In this document: in pieces, positions 54,259-63,704 of the stretch | Layout of the letters: each line of letters begins with the position of its first letter | Numbering within the stretch: position 1 is the first letter of the stretch | Origin: Bog-473 sp963725895 | GTDB lineage: Bacteria > Actinomycetota > Acidimicrobiia > Acidimicrobiales > RAAP-2 | Direction: 5' to 3' | Assembly: GCA_963725895.1 (NCBI GenBank) | Contig: CAVSAJ010000004.1 | Location: forward strand, 124,001-188,000 | DNA: 64,000 nucleotides | The notes under the pieces: model-generated | Database searches by the model: none | Seen by the model: only the letters and a program-made list of their open reading frames with translations | What the model was told of the DNA's origin: nothing | Position numbers and translations under genes: made by a program

Positions 54259-55434
54259 TCAGCCCAAGCGCTCGATGATGGCGGCGTTGGCCAGCCCGCC
54301 GCCCTCGCACATGGTGAGCAGCCCATAGCGGCCGTCGGTGCGCTCCAGCTCGTTGAGGAGCGTGGCCGCCAGCTTGCAGCCTGAGGCGCCGAGTGGGTGT
54401 CCGAGGGCGATGGCGCCGCCGTTGGGGTTGACGATCTCCATGTTGGGGTGGTGCTCCTTCTCCCAGGCCAACACCACGGATGCGAACGCCTCGTTGATCT
54501 CGATGGCGTCGATGTCGTCGAGGGTGAGCTTGGCCCGCTCCAGGACCTTGGTGGTGGCGGGGATGGGGCCGGTGAGCATCGTCACGGGATCGACACCGGC
54601 GAGGGCGAAGGCGTGGAAGCGGGCACGGGGGCGCAGGCCCAGCGCGTTCGCTTTTTCCTCGCTCATCACGAGCACAGCCGAGGCGCCGTCGGTGATCTGC
54701 GAGGAGTTGCCCGCCGTGACCTTTCCGTCCTCTTTGAAGGCGGGCTTGAGGTTGGCGAGCGCCTCGAGGGTCGAGTCGGGGCGGATGCCTTCGTCGCTCG
54801 CGAAGATCTCCTCGGTGTCGTTGCCCTCGTCGTCACGGACGGCCACGGGCACGATCTCGTTCTCGAAACGGCCCTCGGCCGTGGCGCGGGCCGCTCGCTG
54901 GTGGCTCCGCACCGAGAATGCGTCGAGTTCTTCGCGCGAGATGTCCCACTCGTCGGCGATCATCTCGGCGCCGATGCCCTGGCCTGGCAGGCCGGTCTCC
55001 GTGTAGCGCTTCATCATGCGCGGGCCAAAGGGGTAGCCGAGTTCCCGCACGACCGAGGAGCCCATAGGGGTGCGCGTCATCGACTCGACCCCGGCCGCGA
55101 TGGCGACGTCGTAGGCGCCGGCCATCACGCCCTGAGCGGCGAAGTGGAGCGACTGCTGGGACGAGCCGCACTGGCGGTCGATCGTCGTCCCGGGCACCGA
55201 CTCGGGCCACCCCGCAGCCAGCACGGCGTTGCGGCCGATATTGAGCGACTGCTCGGCCACCTGCATGACGCAGCCCATGATCACGTCGTCGATCTCGGCG
55301 GGATCCAGATTGTTGCGCTCGGCCACGGCCTTGAGGGCTTCGGAGGCCAGGTCGACGGCGTGCCAGTTCCGGAGCTTTCCGTTGCGCTTCCCGCCTGCGG
55401 TCCGGACGGCATCGACGATGACTGCGGTGGTCAT
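54259..55434 (-). CDS. Acetyl-CoA acetyltransferase (thiolase)
   Basis: 391 residues from ATG 55434, with GGAGG upstream. Acyl-enzyme Cys89 is in TTIDRQCGSSQQSLHFAAQG; the catalytic His is in GGAIALGHPLGASGCKL and the second Cys in LLTMCEGGGLANAAI. NEAFASVV is also present. The family cleaves 3-ketoacyl-CoA in beta-oxidation or condenses acetyl-CoA; direction cannot be read. An adjacent thioesterase gene diverges from it. Confidence 0.93.
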   Translation of the reverse strand: MTTAVIVDAVRTAGGKRNGKLRNWHAVDLASEALKAVAERNNLDPAEIDDVIMGCVMQVAEQSLNIGRNAVLAAGWPESVPGTTIDRQCGSSQQSLHFAAQGVMAGAYDVAIAAGVESMTRTPMGSSVVRELGYPFGPRMMKRYTETGLPGQGIGAEMIADEWDISREELDAFSVRSHQRAARATAEGRFENEIVPVAVRDDEGNDTEEIFASDEGIRPDSTLEALANLKPAFKEDGKVTAGNSSQITDGASAVLVMSEEKANALGLRPRARFHAFALAGVDPVTMLTGPIPATTKVLERAKLTLDDIDAIEINEAFASVVLAWEKEHHPNMEIVNPNGGAIALGHPLGASGCKLAATLLNELERTDGRYGLLTMCEGGGLANAAIIERLG

Positions 55435-55567
55435 GGTGCTCCTCCCATCCGGCGGGCGATCGGCGTCCGCCGGGCAGATCGGGGTGATTCTACCCGGCGT
55501 TGCGCACGGGCCATCTGGGTTGTCGGGACCCGGAGAGCCGCGGCCTGGCCGGTAGGGTCTGCGCCCG

Positions 55568-56032
55568 ATGGCACCCACCGGCAAGGACATGGACCGCTGG
55601 CTCGGTGACGGCGGCATGCCGATCATCGCGGTGGTCGGGGGCGCCTTCACCGGCTACGGAGTCGACGGCGAAGACCTCGGGTGGGTCGTCGGGACCTTCG
55701 AGCCCACCGACATGGCCTGCAACCCCCACGGGATCACCCAGGCCGGCGTCCACTCCCTGCTGCTCGACGCGTGCATGAACTTCGCCATCAACGCCGCCCT
55801 GCCCGGTAAGGCGCGCACCGCCGGCACGCTCGAGATGAAGACCGAGTGCATGCGCCCAGCCAGGAGGGGAGACACGTTCTCGTTGCGGGGCGACGTCGTG
55901 CGCCTGGGCAAACAGGTTGCCTATGGCGAGGGCTCCGTGCGGGCGGCGGGCGGCGCGTTGGTCAGCCGGGCCACCGGGACCTTTCTTCTGCATCGACCCG
56001 AGCCCGACCGAGCCGCCACACCCGCCGCCTGA
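55568..56032 (+). CDS. PaaI-type hotdog thioesterase
   Basis: 154 residues with a hotdog-fold pattern: CNPHGITQAGVHSLLLDACM and NFAINAALPGKARTAGTLEM, followed by LEMKTECMRPARRGDTFSLR. It probably hydrolyses an acyl-CoA. TAGGGT nine bases upstream of ATG 55568 is a possible -10. The next gene starts inside its 3' end. Confidence 0.82.
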   Translation: MAPTGKDMDRWLGDGGMPIIAVVGGAFTGYGVDGEDLGWVVGTFEPTDMACNPHGITQAGVHSLLLDACMNFAINAALPGKARTAGTLEMKTECMRPARRGDTFSLRGDVVRLGKQVAYGEGSVRAAGGALVSRATGTFLLHRPEPDRAATPAA

Positions 56033-56798
56033 CCCCTACCGCGTCCCGGTCGCGGGGCCGGGCTCGTGTCGCGTCTGTTGCGGGCCTGCGCCGGCCCCGT
56101 GCGCCGTGTGCTTCGCCTGCCGATCGATCGCCCGCCGGCTCGGCGTCTTCTTGGCGCCCGTCTTCCCCGTCCGGCTGTGCCCGCTTCCGAGCCCGCTCTA
56201 CGCAGTCCTCATGGGCTACAAGGAGGCGCCGGTCCGCGAGGCCAGGGACCGTTTCGCGCCGATGGTGCGGATGCTCGTGTCGCAGTACGCGGCGGCCCAT
56301 GCGCCCTGCCTCGCCGCGGCTGCCGGTGGCGCGCTGGACGCGGTGCTCCCGGTTCCATCGACGGCGCGGCCGAGCGGCGCACCCCTCGCCGGCGTCGAGG
56401 GCCTGGACCGTGCCGCGTGCGCGCACGTCCTCGCCACCTGGGTGCCCGGCGCACTGATCCGCGCGGCGGCGCCCGTCGGTCACATGCGGCCCGACGCCGG
56501 CGCCTTCACCGTGCCCTCGTCCCTCCGTCATCTCATCGATGGACGACGCGTCCTGCTGCTCGACGACACCTACGTGAGCGGCGCCCGATCCCAGAGCGCC
56601 GCGGCCGCGCTGCGCCGTGCCGGTGCCCGTGCGGTGGTGATCGTCGCGCTGGGGCGTGTGCTGCGCCCGGACCGCTCGGCGCGCCATGCCGACTTCTTGG
56701 CTCGTCACCGCAGAACCGCGCCGATCGAACCGCTCGAGGCCGGCGGTCCGGTCGAGCCGTGCTGCCGCTGCGTTCAGACGCCGGCGCTGACCGAGTAG
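55923..56798 (+). CDS. ComF-like phosphoribosyltransferase
   Basis: About 291 residues if started at ATG 55923, overlapping the thioesterase 3' end by 110 bases in another frame. A Cys-rich motif GSCRVCCGPAPAPCAVCFAC looks like the ComF zinc-binding N-terminus. The PRT domain has VLLLDDTYVSGARSQSAAAA, the PRPP-binding loop, then LRRAGARAVVIVALGRVLRP. The family includes ComF and actinobacterial amidophosphoribosyltransferase-like proteins of unknown function. The true start is uncertain; the first recognisable family residue is near GSCRVCC, base 56067. Confidence 0.8.
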   Translation: MARAPCGRRAARWSAGPPGPFFCIDPSPTEPPHPPPDPYRVPVAGPGSCRVCCGPAPAPCAVCFACRSIARRLGVFLAPVFPVRLCPLPSPLYAVLMGYKEAPVREARDRFAPMVRMLVSQYAAAHAPCLAAAAGGALDAVLPVPSTARPSGAPLAGVEGLDRAACAHVLATWVPGALIRAAAPVGHMRPDAGAFTVPSSLRHLIDGRRVLLLDDTYVSGARSQSAAAALRRAGARAVVIVALGRVLRPDRSARHADFLARHRRTAPIEPLEAGGPVEPCCRCVQTPALTE

Positions 56799-57745
56799 TG
56801 CACGCCCGTCAGCTCCTCCGACGCCGACCACAACGCGGCCGCGACGGTCATGTCCCGGGCGCGACGGGAGGGCTGGTCGATGCGCGGCGGGCCGACGAGC
56901 CTGAAGAGCCGGGCCGGGCCCACGTACATGCCGGTCCGGACGGACGAGGACGTGGCGGCACACAGCACGGGTAATGCACCGGCCGCCGCCGACTGGCCGA
57001 GCGTCGCTCCAGCGGTCCGGCCCAGCTTCCGGCGCACCCGGCTGGTTCCGAGCGCGACCCCGCTGCCCGCCAGGTTGCTCCGCGTCCACCCGGGGTGGGC
57101 CGCGACGGCGAGGGTGGGCAGGCCTTCCGCGGTCAGGCGCCTCGCGAGCTCAGCGGTGAACAGCAAATTGGCCAGCTTGCTGGAGCCATAGGTGACCCAG
57201 GTGTTGCGTGGCGTGACGCCGGCGACGTCATCGAGCTCGAGCCGCCCGACGCGGTGCATATGAGACGACACGGTGACAACCCGCGCTCGCTCGGTGGTGA
57301 CGATGCGATCGAGCAGAAGGCCGGTCAGCGCGAAGTGACCGAGATGGTTCGTGGCCATCTGGAGCTCGAAGCCGTCGGCCGTCTGCCGGTATGGCGCGCC
57401 CATGACACCGGCGTTATTGACCAGGATGTCGAGCCGGGCGTGCGTGGCGAGGACGCGCGTCGCAGCGCGGTGTACCGAGACGAGGTCGGCCAGGTCGAGT
57501 GGGAGCAGCTCGAGCGACGAGCGGTCGAGCTCGCTCTCGAGCTTGTCACGAGCGCGCCGTGCCTTCTCCTCGTCGCGACACGCCATGATCACATGGGCGC
57601 CGTGGTCGGCCAGGGCACGCACGGTCTGATAGCCGATGCCGCTGTTGGCGCCCGTCACGAGCGCGACGCGGCCCGTCAGATCACCGATGTCCCCGGTGCT
57701 CCACGTGGCGCCGCCTGTCGCCTCGCTGCCCGGGATCGGGCTCAC
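56774..57745 (-). CDS. Short-chain dehydrogenase/reductase
   Basis: 323 residues from GTG 57745, overlapping the pirin stop (GTGA). The Rossmann motif is VALVTGANSGIGYQTVRALA, then ILVNNAGVMG and the catalytic Ser in VVTVSSHMHRVGRLELDD with YGSSKLANLLFTAELARRLT (Tyr-x3-Lys). This is the retinol-dehydrogenase-like SDR group. Substrate is unknown. It is co-directional and coupled with pirin. Confidence 0.92.
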   Translation of the reverse strand: MSPIPGSEATGGATWSTGDIGDLTGRVALVTGANSGIGYQTVRALADHGAHVIMACRDEEKARRARDKLESELDRSSLELLPLDLADLVSVHRAATRVLATHARLDILVNNAGVMGAPYRQTADGFELQMATNHLGHFALTGLLLDRIVTTERARVVTVSSHMHRVGRLELDDVAGVTPRNTWVTYGSSKLANLLFTAELARRLTAEGLPTLAVAAHPGWTRSNLAGSGVALGTSRVRRKLGRTAGATLGQSAAAGALPVLCAATSSSVRTGMYVGPARLFRLVGPPRIDQPSRRARDMTVAAALWSASEELTGVHYSVSAGV

Positions 57746-58708
57746 GCGTTGCCGATGTGGTCCGCGGGGACCGTCCCGAGCTTGCCTGCCTCGAAGTCTT
57801 CGAAGGCCTGGACGATCTCCGCCCGGGTGTTCATCACGAACGGGCCGTAGGCGTAGACAGGTTCGCCGATGGGCCGCCCACCCAGGATGAGCACGTCCAG
57901 CGCGGGGTGACGCGACTCCTGCGCCGCGTCCGCCCGGAGCTCCAGCGCGTCGCCGGCGCCGGCGACCGCCAGCTGCCCGGTGCGCAAGGGTCGTGCGTCG
58001 GGCCCGACGCTCCCGCTCCCCGAGAGCGCGTAGACCAGCGCGTTGAACTCGGACGGCCACGGCAGGACAAGCTCTGCACCGGGCTCGATGGTGGCGTGCA
58101 CGAGCGAGATCGGCGTGTGCGTCGACCCCGGGCCGCGGTGGCCGCCGACGTCGCCCGCGATGACGCGGACGAGCGCACCGCCGTCGGGCGTCGTGAGCAA
58201 GAGGATGTTGCTCACCCTCGATGCCCTGATAGCGGGGGTCGATCCACTTGTCGTCCGCCGGCAGGTTGACCCAGAGCTGAATGCCGTGGAACAGGCCGCC
58301 ACTGGCGATCAGCTGGTCCGGCGGGCGCTCGATGTGCAGGATCCCCGAGCCCGCGGTCATCCACTGGGTCGACCCGTTGGTGATGAGGCCGCCACCGCCG
58401 ATGGAGTCCTGGTGCTGGAACGTGCCGTCGATCATGTAGGTCACGGTCTCGAAGCCGCGGTGCGGGTGCCAGGGTGTGCCCTTCGGCTCGCCCGGGGCGT
58501 ACTCGACCTCGCCCATCTGGTCCATGTGGATGAAGGGGTCGAGGTCGGCCATCGGCACGCCCGCGAAGGCGCGGCGCACAGGGAAGCCCTCTCCCTCCAG
58601 GCCGCTCGGGGCGTCGGTGACACTCTTCAACGGGCGGATGCGTGCTCCCTGGGCCGGCACGGCGATGCGCGGGAGTACCAGGGTGTCGGGGACAGTCACT
58701 GCGGGCAT
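57742..58708 (-). pseudogene. Pirin family protein, apparent frameshift
   Basis: Bicupin pirin, Fe-binding. Start ATG 58708 gives VPDTLVLPRIAVPAQGAR, then DPFIHMDQMGEVEYAPGEPK and WHPHRGFETVTYMIDGTFQH with the metal-binding His residues and GSGILHIERPPDQLIASGGL. After QGIEGEQ the frame shifts by one base at about 58205-58208 and continues ILLLTTPDGGALVRVIAGDV to the C-terminus ending PADHIGNA at 57742. Repairing one base gives a normal-length protein of about 321 residues, so the break may be a sequence error. It was not seen to affect the downstream SDR. Confidence 0.87.
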
Positions 58709-58867
58709 GGCGACCTCACTTCTTCTTCCGTTCGATCCGACCCGACCCCAGCCTGCCGGGTGCGTCGCGACGGCGACACCAGTTGAACACGCGAGCACCC
58801 GTTTCTGTTCCAGCTCCACCCGGCTCGGTGCCGCCCCGTCCGGATCGCGCCGCGTCGTGAGCCGCCC

Positions 58868-59728
58868 TCAGGAGGCGTCGAGGCGTGCCACCTGCTCCGG
58901 AGTGAGAACGAGGTCGGCCGCCGCCGCCGACGACACGGCGGTCTCAGGGCGGCTGCTCCCAGGAATCGGGATCACCCGAGAGCCCTTGGCCAGCATCCAG
59001 GCCAAGGTGACCTGCTGGGGGCTGGCGCCCACCTCGGCGGCCACCGCTGCGAAGGCGGGGTGGGTCCGCTCGATGTCGTCCGCTCGCCCGATGCCACCCA
59101 TCGGGCTCCAGGGGATGAACACGATGCCGAGCTTCTCGCAGTGTTGGAGCTCGCCTTCGGAGGAGCGGAAACGGGGCGAGAACTGGTTCTGCACGCTCGC
59201 CAGTCGGCCGCCGAGCACCGTCTGGGCCTCGTCGATCTGGGCCACCGTCGCGTTCGAGACCCCGGCCAAGAGGATCTTGCCCTCATCGAGGAGGTCGGCC
59301 AACGCGCCGACGGACTCGGCCCAGGGGACCTTGGGGTCAGGCCGGTGGTACTGGTAGAGCCCGATGGCGTCCACGCCGAGCCTCTTGAGAGACGCCTCGC
59401 ACGCCTCTTTCACGTAGGCCGGGTCGCCGTGCACGGTCCAGCTGCCGTCGCCGGGACGCCGGTGCCCACCCTTGGTGGCGACGAGCACCTCGTCAGTCGG
59501 GCCTGGGTACGCGGCGAGCGCTTCGGCCACCAGCTCCTCCCCGTGACCGTGCTCCTGCACGCTCAGCGAGTACGCATCGGCCGTGTCGATGATGGTGACG
59601 CCGGCGTCGAGGGAGGCGTGAATGGTGGCGATGGCTTGGCGGCGGTCGGGGCGCCCCTCGATGGAGAGCGGCATCTCGCCCAGTCCGACGGCGCTGACGG
59701 TCCGGTTGCCGATGGGACGCTGCTGCAT
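58868..59728 (-). CDS. Aldo/keto reductase
   Basis: 286 residues. An AKR barrel with IIDTADAYSLSVQEHGHGEE (Asp, Tyr), VLVATKGGHRRPGDGSWTVH (Lys) and IGLYQYHRPDPKVPWAESVG (His); C-terminal SRVIPIPGSSRPETAVSSAA binds NADPH. The sequence is distant from the other AKR in the window. Start ATG 59728 has a GAGGACC site upstream. Substrate unknown. Confidence 0.92.
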   Translation of the reverse strand: MQQRPIGNRTVSAVGLGEMPLSIEGRPDRRQAIATIHASLDAGVTIIDTADAYSLSVQEHGHGEELVAEALAAYPGPTDEVLVATKGGHRRPGDGSWTVHGDPAYVKEACEASLKRLGVDAIGLYQYHRPDPKVPWAESVGALADLLDEGKILLAGVSNATVAQIDEAQTVLGGRLASVQNQFSPRFRSSEGELQHCEKLGIVFIPWSPMGGIGRADDIERTHPAFAAVAAEVGASPQQVTLAWMLAKGSRVIPIPGSSRPETAVSSAAAADLVLTPEQVARLDAS

Positions 59729-59823
59729 GAGGACCTCCTGGTCGGTCGAATCGGTCTGCCGGGCCGGGCTCGGCGACGTCTCGACGTTACCGGCGGACCA
59801 TTGGGCGACGCACGGGGCGGGGC

Positions 59824-60123
59824 CTAGCGGTGGGCTTCTGCGACGGTGTGGAATTCGATGCGGTAGACGAGCGTCTCGTCACCAATCGGACCTGCGTGTG
59901 CCGCCCGCGCCCGCAGATCCTCGCGGCTCTCCTCACCAGCGCGGCGGACGTCGGCTTCGGTGAGCGAGGCGAAGGGGACCAGCGCCATGCGGTCCACCTC
60001 GATGTCGACCAGCCCGACCCGGTAGCGTCCGCCGACTTTGGCGTGGGGTCGGCGCCACAGCCGGACGGTCACCGTGATGTCCCCCGCCGCAATGTCGTCG
60101 TAGAGCACCTTGGCGAACTCCAT
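59824..60123 (-). CDS. ASCH-like (PUA-fold) small protein
   Basis: 99 residues. The segments FAKVLYDDIAAGDITVTVRL, VGGRYRVGLVDIEVDRMALV and FASLTEADVRRAGEESREDL match the pattern of ASCH-fold proteins, which bind RNA. A family assignment is my pattern match and not certain. It lies between an aldo/keto reductase and a GH16 gene, with no clear operon partner. Confidence 0.65.
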   Translation of the reverse strand: MEFAKVLYDDIAAGDITVTVRLWRRPHAKVGGRYRVGLVDIEVDRMALVPFASLTEADVRRAGEESREDLRARAAHAGPIGDETLVYRIEFHTVAEAHR

Positions 60124-60157
60124 GTGGCGCGACCCTACGACGGCGTCGTTCGGTGCG

Positions 60158-61378
60158 TCAGTACTGCCAGACTCTCACCCAGTCAATCTGCGTGGTGGCC
60201 GGCAATGGAGTCGTGCCGGGCTGGAACGAGTCGTTGCCATCGGCGCTCAGGGCTGCGGTGAACGCGAGGAAGAACGGCTGGTTGAAGGGCGCCGGTGCCG
60301 CGTCGGGGCTCGTGACATAGGGCGCGTAGGTGTCCGTCGTGCAGGGAACCTCGTTGAAGTACGTGGTGATGGTGGTGGGCGTCCACGACAGCGCGTAGGT
60401 ATTGAAGCGGCCGGCCGTGGCGTCGCCGGCGATGCTGCATCCGGTCGACGTGGTGGCGTTGGGGTCGGCGGCGGATCCGGGGTAGTGCAGGTCGGGCACG
60501 TCGTCGAGCGGATAGCTCGAATAGAACTCGCCGTAGTCGATCTCGCCGCTGTCGGGCCATGGGCCGTAGAGCGTCTCGTCCTCGGGGAAGAGCCACAGGG
60601 TCTCCTGCAGCCCGGGCACCGACGTCGGAGGCACTGCAGCGCGCACTTCGAAATAGCCGTATTTCTGGCTGAAGAGCTGGTAGGAGGAGATCATCCCGCC
60701 CTCGTAGCTCGTGGCGAAGCTCATGCCGCCGGGTAGTTGGCACGAGGTGGGGGTGGCCGTCTGGACGACGCTGAGGTTGAGGACGCCTCCCGATTCCGAA
60801 ATGGTGCTCGGGTTGTTCACGTAGCAGACCTGCGAGAACAACGTCCCGCTCTGGTAGCCGCTCGTGCTCGTGAGCACCGGCTGCCACAGGCTCGGGTTGA
60901 GGGAGGTCCCGTCGAACTCGTCGTCGAGGGTGCAGGTCCACGAGCCCGTCGGTGGCGCGATCGGCGGGTTGGTCCCCGCGCAGGCGCCGGCGTCGTTGGG
61001 CCCGTCACCGGTCGAGGTGGGCGGCGCGGGTGACGCACGGGGCGCGAGAGACGACGAGGTCGTTGTGGGGGGGACCGTCGTCGTCGACGCATTGCATCCG
61101 TCGAAGATCTGCTCCACGACGCTGCAGTCCGTGGCCGCCACCGCCTCGGTGGTCGTCGTGTCGGTACCGCAGTCGCCCGACGTGGTCGGTGCGCAATCCG
61201 GCGCGCCCTCGATCGGGTGCGACTCGAGACCCTCGTTCTGGCTGTGCAGAGCGGCCTGCCCGGACGGCAATGACACTTGGGGGCCGACGATCACCATGAT
61301 GAGGGCGATGAGGAGTACGGCGCCAAGTGACCCCGCGAACAGCCGCGCCACGCGTTGCCCGTCCTTCCGTTGCACCAT
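60158..61378 (-). CDS. Glycoside hydrolase family 16 protein, membrane-anchored
   Basis: 406 residues from ATG 61378, which has GGGAGG upstream; a longer frame to 61483 is less likely. A signal-anchor helix (about 13-32, ARLFAGSLGAVLLIALIMVI) is followed by a Ser/Thr/Pro-rich linker with four Cys. The GH16 jelly-roll carries catalytic GEIDYGEFYSSYP (Glu279, Asp281, Glu284, the E-x-D-x-x-E motif) and ends with TTQIDWVRVWQY. Endo-beta-glucanase, laminarinase or lichenase activity is possible; the substrate cannot be read. The start faces the truncated transporter gene. Confidence 0.9.
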   Translation of the reverse strand: MVQRKDGQRVARLFAGSLGAVLLIALIMVIVGPQVSLPSGQAALHSQNEGLESHPIEGAPDCAPTTSGDCGTDTTTTEAVAATDCSVVEQIFDGCNASTTTVPPTTTSSSLAPRASPAPPTSTGDGPNDAGACAGTNPPIAPPTGSWTCTLDDEFDGTSLNPSLWQPVLTSTSGYQSGTLFSQVCYVNNPSTISESGGVLNLSVVQTATPTSCQLPGGMSFATSYEGGMISSYQLFSQKYGYFEVRAAVPPTSVPGLQETLWLFPEDETLYGPWPDSGEIDYGEFYSSYPLDDVPDLHYPGSAADPNATTSTGCSIAGDATAGRFNTYALSWTPTTITTYFNEVPCTTDTYAPYVTSPDAAPAPFNQPFFLAFTAALSADGNDSFQPGTTPLPATTQIDWVRVWQY

Positions 61379-61488
61379 CTCGTGCAGCCTCCCGAGTGCT
61401 CCGATAGGTGTGTCGCGAGTACCCCTGTTGCTTCCCCTTGGGAACCCGAGAGGAGGCCGAAACTTGCCCGGGAATCCCCCCATCTTAG

Positions 61489-62850
61489 GTGCAACCCCCG
61501 GCCGGTGCGCAGCGCGCGCTCGGAATCTCGGTGGCGAACAGGCAATGGGTGATCACCGCGTACACGTTGTCCTTCGGCGGACTCCTCCCTTCTAGGCAGT
61601 CGGATCGCGGACTACGGAGGACGGAAGCGGATGTCCGGCGTCGGGCTCATCGGATTCGCCTCCGCGTCGGCGCTCGGTGGTCTGGCGGTGAACCAGGGCA
61701 TGCTGTTCGGCGCCGCGCCCTGCAGGGAGCCCTTGCCGCGTTGATGGCTCCCGCGGCGCTGTCCATCTTGAACATCACCTTCCAGAGCGATCGCGCGGAG
61801 CGGGCGAAGGCCTTCGGGGCGTACGGTGCGGTGTCGGGAGCAGGTGGTGCGATCGGCGTCCTCGCCGGCGGCCTCCTGACCGAGTACGCGTCGTGGCGCT
61901 GGTGCCTCCTGGTCAATGTGCCCCTCGCTCTGCTCGCCGCCGTCGCGGCCAGTCGCGTCATCCGTGAGAGCCGCGCGGCCGGAACGACTCGCTACGACCT
62001 CCCCGGCGTCTTCCTCTCGACGGTGGGCCTCGTGAGCCTCGTCTACGGCTTCACCAAGGCGAGTACGGACGGATGGGCGTCTGGCCCCACGCTCACGTTC
62101 CTCAGCATCGCAGTGGTGCTGCTGGCGGCCTTCGTCGTGGTCGAAGCGCGCTCGTCGCACACGCTCTTGCCCCTGCGCGTCGTCGCGGAACGAAACCGCG
62201 GCGGCTCGTTCCTCGCCTCGTTCCTCCTCGGCGCCGGACTCTTCGCGATGTTCATCTTCCTCAGCTACTACATGCAGACCGTTCTGGACTACTCGGCGCT
62301 CAAAGCCGGGGTGGCGTTCCTCCCGTTCGCGGCCGGGATCATCGTTGCGGCGACGGCGTCGTCGGCGATCGTGCCGCGCAGCGGCCCGCGCATCCCGATG
62401 GCGTCAGGGCTCCTGGTGGGTGCGGTCGGCCTGGGTTGGCTCACGCAGATAGGTGTGCACACGTCCTTCTGGGCCTACGTGTTCGGGCCGCAGATCCTCA
62501 TGAGCGTCGGGCTCGGGTCTGCCTTCCCTGCGCTGAGCAGCACTGCGCTCACCAACGTGCGACCAGACGACTCCGGTGTCGCGAGCGCCCTGGTGAACAC
62601 CACCCAGCAGGTCGGTGGCTCGCTGGGCACCGCCCCGCTCAACACCGTGGCGGCCGCCGCAACGGCGAGCTTCATCCGTGCGAACGGACCCGCCTCGCTC
62701 CCGGTCGGATTGGTGCACGGCTATGCCGTCGCGTTCGGAGTCGGCGCGGCACTGCTGGTGGTCGCCCCACTCGTGTCGGCAGTGTTCGTCACCGATCGGC
62801 CGGCGACCGATCCCGCGTACGGGCTGGAGCCGGTCTTGGCGCCGGGGTGA
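61489..62850 (+). pseudogene. DHA2-type MFS drug transporter, 5'-truncated and frameshifted
   Basis: The C-terminal 370 residues are an intact DHA2 (14-helix) drug:H+ antiporter with GAIGVLAGGLLTEYASWRWC and motif-like MFIFLSYYMQTVLDYSALKA. The beginning QRALGISVANRQWVITAYTL is the second half of the usual N-terminus; the first helix is absent, and GTG 61489 is close to the GH16 start region. The frame shifts near 61590 (into LLGSRIADYGGRKRM) and back near 61715 (into RALQGALAALMAPAALS). So the gene is either truncated or carries assembly errors. Confidence 0.82.
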
Positions 62851-62908
62851 TGATCGCCACGCGGCGGTACGGTGCAGCCCGCGCAGGACTCCTTCGTCGC
62901 TGCGAGGG

Positions 62909-63232
62909 TTAGTCGCTACCGGGGGCCCGGTACTCCGGGTGTCTGCGGGAGGCGTCATCGAGCTCCTCTGGCGTGAGCAAGACCACGGTCTCGCCGCTCA
63001 GCGTCTCCGTGGCGCCGACGACGAGGCTCAATGACGCGGCTGCCGTGTTGTCGGGGAGGTCGGCGATGATGTACACGTCGGCTCCGCCGAACGCGTAGTA
63101 GAAGGTCTCCAACGTGCCACCGACGCTGGCGAGTGCCCGCTCGGTGGCGGCCCGCCGGCTCGTTCCGCCCTCGCGGAGAAGGCCTCTGGCGCCCTCGGGG
63201 GTGTAACGCGACTGGAACAGGTACTTGGGCAT
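62909..63232 (-). CDS. GYD domain protein
   Basis: 107 residues from ATG 63232, preceded by GAGAGGAG. Features are PKYLFQSRYTPEGARGLLRE, ETFYYAFGGADVYIIADLPD and LVVGATETLSGETVVLLTPE. GYD proteins are small, dimeric alpha/beta barrels of uncertain function. A longer upstream frame is not supported by the family start. Confidence 0.8.
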   Translation of the reverse strand: MPKYLFQSRYTPEGARGLLREGGTSRRAATERALASVGGTLETFYYAFGGADVYIIADLPDNTAAASLSLVVGATETLSGETVVLLTPEELDDASRRHPEYRAPGSD

Positions 63233-63336
63233 GTGTCTCTCCTCTCGGGTTGGTGGCGTCCCGAGGACTCGCCCGCGGGTTCGCCGTCGCTGCGGAGGTG
63301 GAGTTTTGAAATCGAACCGCAACCACGCAGACCGTA

Positions 63337-63600
63337 GTGGCGATCTGGGAGCCGGCCACTCTCCTGTTCCGACTGATGGACCTCGATCCGTACGTCCCCA
63401 GGCATGTCATCGACTCCGGCCGCTACCGGCCGACAGGGCGCATCCGGGTGGTCGACGACCCGGATCCCTGTCTGGAGCGTTCGACCAAGATCGTCACTGT
63501 CGAGGTCCGGGACACAGCTGGGCAGGTTGTCACCGACACCTCTTCGCTGCATCCGGATCCGGAGTCATCTCACTGGGCTGGTTGGCTCGTCAGGGCGTAG
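63337..63600 (+). CDS. Small hypothetical protein
   Basis: 87 residues from GTG 63337. No family recognised; beginning AIWEPATLLFRLMDLDPYVP with a basic middle and an acidic end. High third-position GC weakly supports coding. It is divergent from the GYD gene and lacks a convincing ribosome-binding site. Confidence 0.35.
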   Translation: MAIWEPATLLFRLMDLDPYVPRHVIDSGRYRPTGRIRVVDDPDPCLERSTKIVTVEVRDTAGQVVTDTSSLHPDPESSHWAGWLVRA

Positions 63601-63704
63601 CATTCGAGAGCGGAACACATCCAGCCTGATGGCGGAGAGGGGCTGGCGAAACAGTTGCGCCTCGAACCATTCGATGGTGCAGCTCGAGAGAACCTCTTTC
63701 CTTC

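Noticed and set aside
56774..58819. 681-codon pirin-SDR fusion
   Set aside because: The fusion results from a frameshift in pirin; the SDR has its own GTG start overlapping the pirin stop.
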